A stretch of DNA of 34,412 bases from Chlorobiota bacterium (lineage in GTDB: Bacteria; Bacteroidota; Ignavibacteria; Kapaibacteriales; NICIL-2). The translations under genes and the position numbers were made by a program. Shown here piece by piece: positions 27,747 to 34,412 of this stretch; the first letter of the stretch is position 1, and each line of letters starts with the position of its first letter. Below the pieces are notes generated by a model, which was not told where the DNA came from, did no database searches, and saw nothing but the letters and a program-made list of their open reading frames with translations. The stretch spans positions 1 to 34,412 of the forward strand of contig JAOAEV010000067.1 in NCBI GenBank assembly GCA_026416585.1. The letters are read 5' to 3'.

Positions 27747-28544
27747 TTAGCGACTATCAGGTGATGTAATGCGCGCGGAGAGCGGACCCCGCAGACCGCT
27801 GTAACCGGTTAACTCTGCATCGATCGTGCCGATCGGAATTTTCGTGCTTACTTTGACGGGGATTTTGCGATCGTCGTCACTGAGCCAAATGAGAATGCGC
27901 CCTTCGCTCTTGAACAAACCACCCTCACGAATAAGTGGTTCAACCACAATACAGCGAAACGTTCCTGCTGCAACCTCGATGGTCTGTCGCCCCAGAATGC
28001 GCACACCAAGATCGTAGGTCTGCCGATCGAAAAAATTCTGCAATTGCACAATCGCTCCCTTCTGGTACGAACGCAAATCGAGCGTACGCACGTAATAAAA
28101 CGCCGAAACGATGTCGTGCACATAGGGTGGAGTATCGAACGTTCCCTCGGTGGTAATTGCTTTTCGGTTACGTTGATCGAATCGAGCGCTGAAATCACGA
28201 CGGAAATTGCCCTCGCGAATGTGTTGCTCGAACTCCCATGGAAAAATACCTGCCACATCGAGCACGGTCCGGTAGCGATCACGCACGCGGTAGAGCCAGT
28301 CAAGTGATTCCAGCGAGCGCACCTCAAACCAGATATCGTAGCAGGGACGTCCCTCATGATAGATTGGCTCCGGCGCGATTTGAAAATAGGCGCGTCCAGC
28401 CGTGATGAACTTGTACCCAACACGAAATTCAAGTCGCTCACCATACCCAAATGCCTCGTTCGGCACATAACGAAATTCCTCCCCAGCCGGCAGGGGAAGG
28501 ATGGAAAGCGCTAAGGTAGCTACGCAGCTCGCAATGCGTTTCAT
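27747..28544 (-). CDS. DUF3108 domain exported protein
   Basis: A 265-residue protein with a signal peptide (MKRIASCVATLALSILPLPAG) followed by a DUF3108 domain. The beta-rich repeat pattern includes GYGERLEFRVGYKFITAG, WFEVRSLESLDWLYRVRDR, and the C-terminal WLSDDDRKIPVKVSTKIPIG with IDAELTGY, all typical of the family. DUF3108 proteins are periplasmic or outer-membrane linked, with no defined activity. ATG 28544 is chosen because the signal peptide starts there; ATG 28565 and a reading from 28613 are alternatives, the latter overlapping the transporter gene. It lies 38 bases after the AEC transporter and ten bases before the next secreted protein. Confidence 0.85.
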   Translation of the reverse strand: MKRIASCVATLALSILPLPAGEEFRYVPNEAFGYGERLEFRVGYKFITAGRAYFQIAPEPIYHEGRPCYDIWFEVRSLESLDWLYRVRDRYRTVLDVAGIFPWEFEQHIREGNFRRDFSARFDQRNRKAITTEGTFDTPPYVHDIVSAFYYVRTLDLRSYQKGAIVQLQNFFDRQTYDLGVRILGRQTIEVAAGTFRCIVVEPLIREGGLFKSEGRILIWLSDDDRKIPVKVSTKIPIGTIDAELTGYSGLRGPLSARITSPDSR

Positions 28545-28582
28545 GGGAAAACCAGTTGTGAACATACGCAATGACGCGGGAC

Positions 28583-29512
28583 TTAGCCGAGCATTGAACC
28601 GATGCCCCACCACAACGGCAGCGTCGCAGTACTGGCAACTGTCGTCAGCGCAATAGCTGCGGCGACGTATTCAACATCGAGTCGGTAGCGCTCTGCAACC
28701 ACAAGGGTCAGCATCATTGTCGGCATTGCTGCTTCGAGTAGGGCTGCACGAAATGTTGTCCCGTGCAGACCAATAGCCAATCCAATGCACAACACCAGCA
28801 GCGGCGATACCAACAGCTTTAGTCCTGCAACCGGAACAAGCTCACGCCAGTAGCGAAGATACTCCCACCGAAGCGACAGTCCCAATACAAACATCATCAG
28901 TGGCATGACAGCGCTCGACAAGACAATCAAAACACGTTCGGCGGCCAGAGGCACCGTGATACCACTTGCACCTGCTGCAATACCGAGCACAGCAGTCCAC
29001 AGTGGCGGTACTGCTGCCAGTTTGCGTACTACCGATCCAGTCTGTACAGTACCGCCTGATCCTGATGCAGCAATGAATACACCGAGTGTCCACAGCAACG
29101 GTGTCGAAGCAGCAAAGTCGTAGAGCACAGCGACAAACACAGTTTCTCCGCTGAGCGTCGCCACAAGAATCGGGATACCAAGGTACGTTACGTTTCCCCA
29201 TGCCGCCGACAGTAGTGCTGCCGCATACCGTGATGGATCAAGATGCACACTCCAACGTAACACAATATGTGCAAGTGCTACTGTCCCCGCGATACCGGTA
29301 CTTGCGACAAGCGGAATTTGCCAGAGCACCTCACCAAACGGAGCACGTACCATCGAGCGGAAAGTGAGCGCTGGCAATAAGACATAGAACACAACAGTAG
29401 TGATGTAACGCCTAACAATCTCGGGCGACCACTGCCGAGCAACTGCACGCCAGGCAATACCTGCCCCAACAAAGCCAACGAGTATTACACTATCCACGGC
29501 ACCACACGACAA
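28583..29512 (-). CDS. AEC-family (auxin efflux carrier-like) transporter
   Basis: A 309-residue integral membrane protein with about ten hydrophobic helices in two halves, matching the AEC/PF03547 family of anion or malate-type exporters. Visible features are VVFYVLLPALTFRSMV in helix 2, ALLSAAWGNVTYLGIPIL with the family's N-x3-G-x-P motif, and SSAVMPLMMFVLGLSL before the second half. AAMPTMMLTLVVAERY lies near the end. TTG 29512 has an AGGAGG site (29524-29529) eleven bases upstream; GTG 29497 would also be possible. Substrate unknown; family members carry dicarboxylates or related acids. Confidence 0.85.
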   Translation of the reverse strand: MSCGAVDSVILVGFVGAGIAWRAVARQWSPEIVRRYITTVVFYVLLPALTFRSMVRAPFGEVLWQIPLVASTGIAGTVALAHIVLRWSVHLDPSRYAAALLSAAWGNVTYLGIPILVATLSGETVFVAVLYDFAASTPLLWTLGVFIAASGSGGTVQTGSVVRKLAAVPPLWTAVLGIAAGASGITVPLAAERVLIVLSSAVMPLMMFVLGLSLRWEYLRYWRELVPVAGLKLLVSPLLVLCIGLAIGLHGTTFRAALLEAAMPTMMLTLVVAERYRLDVEYVAAAIALTTVASTATLPLWWGIGSMLG

Positions 29513-29597
29513 ATGGCACGCCCCCTCCTATCGGTCACCTGCCCAGTGAAATTAGCCATCTGCACAGAGAAAATGTACTGACGACAATTATTCACAT

Positions 29598-29614
29598 GCT
29601 GCATAGCATGCAGC
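29598..29614 (-). repeat. Perfect 7-base hairpin just after the DUF2795 stop
   Basis: GCTGCAT-AGC-ATGCAGC on the plus strand: a 7-base stem with a 3-base loop, touching the DUF2795 TGA. No T-run follows, so an intrinsic terminator is not claimed. It could stabilise the 3' end or cause pausing. Confidence 0.35.
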
Positions 29615-29857
29615 TCAGGTGAAGATGTCAGGGCTTTCGTCTTCGTCCTCGTCACTAAAGTAATAGGACTCGCTGTCGTACTCGGGCCAGATATCCTCGA
29701 TGCTTTCGTAGAGCACATCACTATCTTCCAGTTCCATCAAATTGTCGAGGACTTGTTGCGGTGCCCCGGTACGATTTGCGTAGTCGAGCAGTTCTTCTTT
29801 GGTTGCCGGCCACGGCGCATCTTCCAGGTACTTTGCCAGTTCCGGAGTCCAAAACAT
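29615..29857 (-). CDS. DUF2795 family small acidic protein
   Basis: An 80-residue cytoplasmic protein with a DUF2795 domain across residues 1-60: MFWTPELAKYLEDAPWPATK, EELLDYANRTGAP, VLDNLMELED and ESIEDIWPEY. The tail DSESYYFSDEDEDESPD is strongly acidic. Role unknown. ATG 29857 has the site GGAGGT (29861-29866) four bases upstream. A TATTTTCG element at 29909-29916 suggests its own promoter. Genes on both sides are on the same strand, about 90-100 bases away. Confidence 0.92.
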   Translation of the reverse strand: MFWTPELAKYLEDAPWPATKEELLDYANRTGAPQQVLDNLMELEDSDVLYESIEDIWPEYDSESYYFSDEDEDESPDIFT

Positions 29858-29908
29858 AGCACCTCCGATTGAGAGTAAAACCAGCGTATCTGTATCGAAA
29901 AACGGGCG

Positions 29909-29916
29909 CGAAAATA
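29909..29916 (-). promoter_or_regulatory. Putative -7 promoter element (TATTTTCG) of the DUF2795 gene
   Basis: The minus strand reads TATTTTCG, 51 bases before ATG 29857, in the 92-base gap behind the thiamine pyrophosphokinase gene. Same octamer as before the Nramp gene. No -33 box. Confidence 0.33.
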
Positions 29917-29949
29917 GTGCTGGTGTGCGAAAACGAGAGCCTGCCTCTG

Positions 29950-30603
29950 CTATTGTAGCGAATTGGCAGCTTTATCGCGCCACGGGGCAAACGCATCATA
30001 GAACACCAGAACGCTCCCTTGGTGGACGACAATCTCGACCGCTTCGCTTCGAGAACGATTGCGTGCTCCTTCGCGTCTGCCCAGTTCCAAATACTCATCA
30101 TCGAGTTCCCAGAGCAAGCCACGTGTGGTCAGGCGTGCTCTCGGCTGCGGTACAAGCGAAATCAATTCATTAGGCTTAGTGGGAAGCACAAGTGATGTAT
30201 GCACAGGATGACCGATGCGACCAGCGTCATACACCTCCAGTGGTATAACCTCGCTATATCGCAGGAATACGCTCCAATTATTTAGCGTATGTTCAAGCTC
30301 CCCACCGTTCATTCCGACAATTACAAAGCTATCGGCGCCCCATTCCAGACCAAACTGCAGCGCTTTCTCAAAATCATTCGAGTCTTGATTAGGCACGTGC
30401 ACGATATGAGAACCCGGGAATGCCGATTCTGGCTGTGGCAGACAGCGAAATGAATCAAGATCCCCGACGATGACGTGCGGCACGACTCCACGTTCAAGTA
30501 ATTGCCACGCAGAGCCATCGGCTGCGATAACCCTATCAAAGCGAAGCTTTTCTAGCTCATGTCGCGGTGGCATAGTACCACTCAAACTCAGCAAGGCACG
30601 CAT
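29950..30603 (-). CDS. thiN: Thiamine pyrophosphokinase
   Basis: Transfers pyrophosphate from ATP to thiamine, giving the cofactor thiamine diphosphate. The 217-residue protein has the family motifs AADGSAWQLL (28-37), PHVIVGDLDSF (42-52) and NQDSNDFEKAL (72-82), which bind metal and ATP. IVGMNGGELEHTLNN follows, and the C-terminal beta-domain contains TTRGLLWEL, the thiamine-binding side. It starts at ATG 30603. It lies 65 bases after lpxH on the same strand. No thiamine-biosynthesis genes or TPP riboswitch were seen in the gap, so it likely serves salvage as a housekeeping gene. Confidence 0.92.
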   Translation of the reverse strand: MRALLSLSGTMPPRHELEKLRFDRVIAADGSAWQLLERGVVPHVIVGDLDSFRCLPQPESAFPGSHIVHVPNQDSNDFEKALQFGLEWGADSFVIVGMNGGELEHTLNNWSVFLRYSEVIPLEVYDAGRIGHPVHTSLVLPTKPNELISLVPQPRARLTTRGLLWELDDEYLELGRREGARNRSRSEAVEIVVHQGSVLVFYDAFAPWRDKAANSLQ

Positions 30604-30668
30604 AGCGTTAGTATCTCGTTCGGTTGAAACGACGTTAGTGCTGCATGCGCTCGTGTAAAGGCATCGTA

Positions 30669-31439
30669 CTACTTGTCATGCTCAGAGCGTGCCGACACAA
30701 CTAACGCGCAAACATCGGTCAGCTGAAACCTCTCACCGTCGAAAATCCCAACCAATGGAGTCGAACCAATCCAATCACCGAGATTGACGTAGTAGCCGTA
30801 TCGAGAGCCTCGGGCGACTTCGACATAAGCGCTGCGGTGACTGTGCCCCATCACGACATAGTCGAACCCATCGTCGCAAATTTTTTTGCGGGCAAATTCT
30901 TCTAGGCTATCGCCTGTTCCATACTCGCGTACAGACGAGTAGTGGCGACTTTTTTTTGATGAGAGCGCAGCAAGACCAATCCCGATATCCGGATGAACCC
31001 ATCGATACGCAGCATTTGCAAGTTTACTGCGTAAGACAGCACGGAGCAACAGGTACCCTCGATCGCCGGCGACCTTGCCATCGCCGTGCGCGATGTAGAA
31101 TCGCTTGCCGTCAATCGTTCGCTCCACGTCCGACCAATGAATGGTAATGCCCAAGTCTTGTTCGAAAAAATCCCTGTGTCCGAAATCGTGATTGCCAACG
31201 ATGTATTCAACGTTAGCACCACGCCGACGGAAGCGGTCGAACGCAGCAATGGTACGGAAGAACTCCCGCGGTATTGCCCTGCGATACTCGAACCAGTAAT
31301 CGAAGATATCACCGACAACAAAAAGCGTCTGTGCTCGTGGTGCGATTGCATCCAATAGCGCAATGAACAGCTCTTCACGAGGCTGCCACTGCGTGCGCTC
31401 CCCATAACCCAAATGAACGTCCGATACAAAGTACACCAT
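30669..31439 (-). CDS. lpxH: UDP-2,3-diacylglucosamine diphosphatase (LpxH-like)
   Basis: A calcineurin-like phosphoesterase that cleaves UDP-2,3-diacylglucosamine to lipid X in lipid A synthesis. Metal-binding motifs are in order: SDVHLG (Asp7, His9), VVGDIFDYWFEY (Asp44, Asp47), VGNHDFG (Asn83, His84), YIAHGDGKV (His118) and MGHSHR (His199, His201). The DYWFEY and HGDG segments are characteristic of LpxH and its LpxH2-type relatives. At 256 residues it fits. The ATG lies three bases after the FAH-family gene, which ties it to the paa-like operon. A general UDP-sugar pyrophosphatase cannot be excluded. Confidence 0.92.
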   Translation of the reverse strand: MVYFVSDVHLGYGERTQWQPREELFIALLDAIAPRAQTLFVVGDIFDYWFEYRRAIPREFFRTIAAFDRFRRRGANVEYIVGNHDFGHRDFFEQDLGITIHWSDVERTIDGKRFYIAHGDGKVAGDRGYLLLRAVLRSKLANAAYRWVHPDIGIGLAALSSKKSRHYSSVREYGTGDSLEEFARKKICDDGFDYVVMGHSHRSAYVEVARGSRYGYYVNLGDWIGSTPLVGIFDGERFQLTDVCALVVSARSEHDK

Positions 31440-31442
31440 CGC

Positions 31443-32117
31443 TTACGCAGGAGCAACCACAACATCAAGCTGGGCGTAATCTCCCAGCCATGCATGAACA
31501 ACATCATTTTCTGACAATTGACCCACACCAGATGGCGTACCAGTAAAAAGCACATCACCCGGTTGGAGCACGAACCACCGAGACAGATACTCGAGCAACT
31601 CGGGGATACTCCATATCATCGAGCGAGGACAACCGCGTTGCCGAATCACACTATTCACCGACAAGCCAAACTCTACCTCATCAATGCTTGCGATGGAGTC
31701 AGCAGGCACAAACGGAGATATCGGTGCACTCGTAGCAAAGCCTTTGGCAATCGCCCACGGCAGACCATGATGCTTTGCACGCGATTGGAGATCCCGCAAC
31801 GTGACATCAATCCCAACCGCATAGGCAGCAATTGCTGCTCGGGCCTCGTCAAGGTTTGCACGATAGAGATGCTCACCGATGAGCACAACAACTTCTACTT
31901 CGTGGTGGAGAACGTGTCCAGCTTCTGGTGGTCTGATAGCTGCTCCGTTGGAGATGTACGCCGTCGGCGGTTTGAGAAACACGATCGGTTCTTGTGGCGG
32001 AGCAGCATTCATCTCGCGCGCGTGGTCAGCATAATTACGCCCAATGCAATAGATCGTTCCGAGAGGCACGTGTCGCCCATTGGCGAACTCGATTGTTGGT
32101 CCGAACTGCGCGTTCAT
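31443..32117 (-). CDS. Fumarylacetoacetate hydrolase family protein
   Basis: A 224-residue FAH-fold hydrolase or decarboxylase acting on C-C bonds of oxo-acids; near relatives include acylpyruvases and oxaloacetate decarboxylases (YcgM/FAHD1 group). The metal site is HHEVEVVVLIG (Glu73, Glu75) and Asp104 in GIDVTLRDLQ. Other motifs are YCIGRNYADHAREM, FLKPPTAY and the C-terminal GDVLFTGTPSGVG. ATG 32117 overlaps the paaD TGA (ATGA), indicating coupled translation with the phenylacetate genes. A role in aromatic acid breakdown is plausible but inferred from context; the longer start at 32153 lies inside paaD. Confidence 0.9.
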   Translation of the reverse strand: MNAQFGPTIEFANGRHVPLGTIYCIGRNYADHAREMNAAPPQEPIVFLKPPTAYISNGAAIRPPEAGHVLHHEVEVVVLIGEHLYRANLDEARAAIAAYAVGIDVTLRDLQSRAKHHGLPWAIAKGFATSAPISPFVPADSIASIDEVEFGLSVNSVIRQRGCPRSMIWSIPELLEYLSRWFVLQPGDVLFTGTPSGVGQLSENDVVHAWLGDYAQLDVVVAPA

Positions 32118-32611
32118 CCAATAGCTTTGAATTGCTCGAATGCTTGGTGACAATCATTGCAGTAGTAGATCGCGCGGCAGAGTGCCGGTCCAAACGGGGA
32201 TCGCAACACGGTATGAGAGCTGCCACAGTATGGGCACTGCGCATTGAGCAGAATGTCTGGCTCGAACTCTCCCTCGAAGCGCGGTGGTGGTGCGAACCCG
32301 ATCTCAGCAAGAGCCTGGCGTCCACGTTCACTCAGCCGGTTTGACGACCACGGCGTTGCGTAGTCCACGATAACCTCGACATTGGCGATAGAAAGTGCCG
32401 ACAGCCGATGGGCAATCGCCGTGCGTATCGCGTCCAATGCTGGGCACCCTACAAATGTGGGTGTAATCGTAACAGCAACTCGACTGTCGGAAATGGTGAC
32501 ATCCGTGACAATCCCCATATCCACGATCGAAAGCACAGGAATTTCTGGATCATGGACATCTTCCAGTGCAGCATATACCATTTCGTGGGTAAGCATCGTT
32601 GCAGGCTTCAT
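32114..32611 (-). CDS. paaD: Phenylacetyl-CoA epoxidase subunit PaaD
   Basis: A MIP18/DUF59-type protein thought to help assemble the metal centre of the PaaABCE ring-1,2-epoxidase. The N-terminal domain has LEDVHDPEIPVLSIVDMGIV and FVGCPALDAIR. A C-terminal zinc ribbon has Cys pairs in QCPYCGS and YYCNDCHQAF. At 165 residues it equals E. coli PaaD. ATG 32611 lies one base after the paaC stop; earlier ATGs overlap paaC. The presence of the zinc ribbon separates PaaD from SufT-type DUF59 proteins. Confidence 0.93.
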   Translation of the reverse strand: MKPATMLTHEMVYAALEDVHDPEIPVLSIVDMGIVTDVTISDSRVAVTITPTFVGCPALDAIRTAIAHRLSALSIANVEVIVDYATPWSSNRLSERGRQALAEIGFAPPPRFEGEFEPDILLNAQCPYCGSSHTVLRSPFGPALCRAIYYCNDCHQAFEQFKAIG

Positions 32612-32612
32612 G

Positions 32613-33374
32613 TTACCACTCGGCATCAGGATCGAGGCGAAACACAATGGTCATTTCATCCAGCAACGGCTGGAAATGTTCTGTGTGGTAGCCACGACGT
32701 CCGCCCACGGTAGGCTCAAGCGCCTCAATTGAGGGCACGCGGTAACCCGACGACTCGAGAACAGGAACGATATCGTCGAGCCATCGGGAGCGAATAGCGT
32801 TCTCGCCAGGAAAAATGCCACTACGCCAGAGTTCATCATCGTAGGGGCTTGGTTCGAACATGCCCAGAGCATATGGCATAAGAAGATCGAGTGCTGCCTG
32901 CATCCGTGCCCGACTTTCATCGGTACCTTCACTACCGAGTAATCGCAGCCATGTATTGGCATGAAACACGTGGTACTTGATCTCTCCTCGCACTTTGTTT
33001 GCAAGCTCCGCTAATGGTTTGTATGCACTTTCGCGGAGAGCTTCATAGCGTACACGCTCAGCATAGTCGAACAGTGCATGTCGCATCAGTGCAACGGCAT
33101 AATCCTGCGTTGGTAATTCAACCAAGTGGCAGCAGCGATACTGATGCTCCTGGCGCATGAATGCCATGTGATCAGGCTTGGGATGCCCTAACTGGTGTAA
33201 GAGGGTATAGAGCGCCAACGCATGACCAATCTTGTCCTGTGCAATCGAAGAAAATGCGATATCTTCTTCGAGAATCGGCGCAAGTCCTGTCCACTCGCTA
33301 TTGCGGTGTCCATAAATAAGCGCATCGTCAGCCATCCGGACGAGCAAGTCTTCTAAAGCTGCACGGTGTTCCAT
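32613..33374 (-). CDS. paaC: Phenylacetyl-CoA epoxidase structural subunit PaaC
   Basis: The ferritin-like non-catalytic partner of PaaA in the phenylacetyl-CoA epoxidase. The 253-residue helical protein shows DDALIYGHRNSEWTG, EEDIAFSSIAQDKIGHA, YAERVRYEAL, VRGEIKYHVFHANTWLRLL and the C-terminal GRRGYHTEHFQPLLDEM, all typical of PaaC. ATG 33374 follows the paaB stop by two bases, and paaD follows its stop by one base. PaaA and PaaC are related folds, but length and the GRRGYHTE end favour PaaC. Confidence 0.95.
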   Translation of the reverse strand: MEHRAALEDLLVRMADDALIYGHRNSEWTGLAPILEEDIAFSSIAQDKIGHALALYTLLHQLGHPKPDHMAFMRQEHQYRCCHLVELPTQDYAVALMRHALFDYAERVRYEALRESAYKPLAELANKVRGEIKYHVFHANTWLRLLGSEGTDESRARMQAALDLLMPYALGMFEPSPYDDELWRSGIFPGENAIRSRWLDDIVPVLESSGYRVPSIEALEPTVGGRRGYHTEHFQPLLDEMTIVFRLDPDAEW

Positions 33375-33376
33375 TG

Positions 33377-33793
33377 TTACTCGGATTGTTGCTGCTGCGA
33401 TTGTTCCTGCTGGATGCGTTGCTTCCACGCCAAGATTTTCTGCATTACTTTATAGCCACTGGCGTCGCGATAGTCTTTTTCCGGCGTTGTGGCGAACAGA
33501 TCCGCATCGTCCGGCGAAAAAGCGATAACCTCGCTGGTTTTGACGACCCACAAGTTGACACATTGTGAGCGACGCGCATACTGTTCCTTGGCAAAGACCA
33601 TCGCCATCTCCGCATTCGGTGCATGAATACTCCCGACGTGGATATGCCGTGCTCCACTTTTTGCTTGATGGAACACCTCGAATGTTTGTAAATGCGAGCC
33701 TTCCGGGACACCTACGAACGGCTCCTGCTCTGTCGGTATTGCCAATCGCGTCACACGTGGATCGAGCGATTGGAGCGTCACATCACGGCTCAT
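33377..33793 (-). CDS. paaB: Phenylacetyl-CoA epoxidase subunit PaaB
   Basis: A small subunit that bridges PaaA-PaaC heterodimers. The core EVFHQAKSGARHIHVGSIHA, AKEQYARR and LWVVKTSEVIA is diagnostic. At 138 residues it exceeds the roughly 95-residue proteobacterial form through an N-terminal extension (residues 1-38, SLDPRVTRL) seen in Bacteroidota-type PaaB, plus a Gln-rich end. ATG 33793 overlaps the DUF4286 stop (ATGA). The gene that normally precedes paaB, paaA, is absent here. Confidence 0.95.
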   Translation of the reverse strand: MSRDVTLQSLDPRVTRLAIPTEQEPFVGVPEGSHLQTFEVFHQAKSGARHIHVGSIHAPNAEMAMVFAKEQYARRSQCVNLWVVKTSEVIAFSPDDADLFATTPEKDYRDASGYKVMQKILAWKQRIQQEQSQQQQSE

Positions 33794-34128
33794 GCGTTCG
33801 GCTTCGATTGTTCAACTTGGTTCCATGACTTTGTCTCCATGACCATTCTCTCAATAGTGACTACACCACCGTATCTGGCGTTGTGCGCAGCCTGCAGGAC
33901 AGGTGCAAAATCTTTCCGGTATTGTTCATACAGCTCCAACGACGGACAGTAATACTGCACGCAATACTGCACCGCCCCCTCACATGCTGGCTCCATGACT
34001 CGAGCAACATCCACGTGTGTAAACATCTCCGTGTTCACCACGTCACGGATATGCTCATCCATCATCCACGTAATCCATTCATCCTCGAACGCGACCGGCA
34101 CAGTGCAGAGCACCTGATAGATGATCAT
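33790..34128 (-). CDS. DUF4286 family protein
   Basis: A 112-residue ferredoxin-like-fold protein of the DUF4286 family, without known activity. Family features are the start MIIYQVLCTVP, WITWMMDEHIRDV, YCVQYYCPSLELYEQYRKDF and APVLQAAHNARYGG. ATG 34128 gives the normal MIIY start; TTG 34140 is an alternative. The stop overlaps the paaB start, so it appears to head the paa operon, with a promoter-like TATTTTTG at 34149-34156. Its location before paaB is unusual and suggests a link to that pathway (inference). Confidence 0.88.
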   Translation of the reverse strand: MIIYQVLCTVPVAFEDEWITWMMDEHIRDVVNTEMFTHVDVARVMEPACEGAVQYCVQYYCPSLELYEQYRKDFAPVLQAAHNARYGGVVTIERMVMETKSWNQVEQSKPNA

Positions 34129-34148
34129 CGGACTCGACAAAAACCGTA

Positions 34149-34156
34149 CAAAAATA
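34149..34156 (-). promoter_or_regulatory. Putative -7 promoter element (TATTTTTG) of the DUF4286-paa operon
   Basis: The minus strand reads TATTTTTG in an AT-rich 67-base gap, 20 bases before ATG 34128. It matches TAnnTTTG and is identical to the element before the ureohydrolase gene. A TTTG lies upstream but only 13 bases away, too close for a standard -33 box. Confidence 0.4.
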
Positions 34157-34195
34157 AGAGTAACTTGTGCAAATTATTGTACATAAAAGCATGCA

Positions 34196-34412
34196 TCAAC
34201 GCATGTCGAGAACCTCCACACCGGGAGGAACATTGAATTGGAATATATCGCTGCGTGTCAGTGGATCTATTCGCAATGAACGAATTTGCCACTGTTCCTG
34301 ACCACCAGAGTGTTCCACAACGATCGCTGCAAGCTTTTGTTTGCGAAACTCCAACACGATCCGACGGACACCGTAGAGAGTTTTCTCGCTCGGCAGGAGA
34401 ATTACTCGATTG
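34196..34412 (-). CDS. lolA: Outer-membrane lipoprotein carrier LolA (C-terminal end only)
   Basis: The last 71 codons of a gene entering from the right edge. The translated end includes SEKTLYGVRRIVLEF, LRIDPLTRSDIFQFNVPPG and the final GVEVLDMR. The F-x-F-x-x-P-x-GVEV-D ending is characteristic of LolA, the periplasmic chaperone carrying lipoproteins to the outer membrane. The start and signal peptide lie outside the window. The gap to DUF4286 is 67 bases with a promoter-like element, so the next operon is probably independent. Confidence 0.75.
   Translation of the reverse strand, partial: NRVILLPSEKTLYGVRRIVLEFRKQKLAAIVVEHSGGQEQWQIRSLRIDPLTRSDIFQFNVPPGVEVLDMR

Noticed and set aside
29598-29614. 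Intrinsic terminator after DUF2795
   Set aside because: The hairpin is perfect, but no T-run follows on the minus strand; kept only as an inverted repeat.
31518-32150. 210-residue open frame on the plus strand
   Set aside because: Fully antisense to the FAH-family gene, rich in Arg, His, Cys and Ser as shadow frames are, and without a plausible start site.

Overview
This window is almost wall-to-wall protein-coding, with no intergenic gap above about 135 bases. No rRNA, tRNA, insertion sequence or CRISPR array was recognised. The gene set is that of a Gram-negative bacterium with lipopolysaccharide: LpxH, a heptose-phosphate kinase, a LolA C-terminus and an outer-membrane barrel protein. Several families (DUF3109, DUF2795, DUF4286, DUF6544, an AraC regulator with an N-terminal Cys-x-x-Cys domain, and PaaB with a long N-terminal extension) point to the Bacteroidota/Chlorobiota superphylum. 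SecD and SecF are separate genes rather than the fused SecDF usual in Bacteroidota, which suggests a Chlorobiota, Ignavibacteria or Kapabacteria-like lineage. The exact placement is an inference.

Layout. (1) 1-4304, minus strand: a DUF3109 protein, sigma-54 (rpoN) and the N-terminal 711 codons of an AddA/UvrD-like helicase. (2) 4415-7260, plus strand: a tightly packed DJ-1/PfpI protein, alpha/beta hydrolase and pyruvate kinase. (3) 7257-12167, minus strand: a formimidoylglutamase-like ureohydrolase, a GlmM-like phosphohexomutase, a glycosyltransferase, an AraC-type regulator and a DUF6544 membrane protein, most of them touching or overlapping. (4) 12301-18889, plus strand: thyA, heptose-7-phosphate kinase, secD, secF, a STAS protein and purA. 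It is followed by an orphan C39-peptidase ABC exporter, an Nramp metal transporter fused to a universal-stress domain, and a small basic membrane protein. (5) 23357-29857, minus strand: DUF2795, an AEC transporter, a DUF3108 protein, a small secreted or anchored protein, FabF, an outer-membrane protein and a methyltransferase. (6) 29950-34412, minus strand: the LolA C-terminus, then DUF4286-paaB-paaC-paaD-FAH hydrolase-lpxH-thiamine pyrophosphokinase.

The most notable observations are these. An 8-base element TAnnTTYG, close to the Bacteroidota -7 promoter element TAnnTTTG, occurs on the sense strand shortly upstream of six transcription-unit heads. The phenylacetyl-CoA epoxidase genes paaB, paaC and paaD occur without the catalytic paaA; a DUF4286 gene sits in its usual position. 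A complete C39 bacteriocin-type exporter has no visible substrate peptide or adaptor gene. A 9-base inverted repeat lies in the divergent DUF3109/DJ-1 region. Two convergent genes overlap by 59 coding bases. No completely new multi-gene system was identified with confidence.
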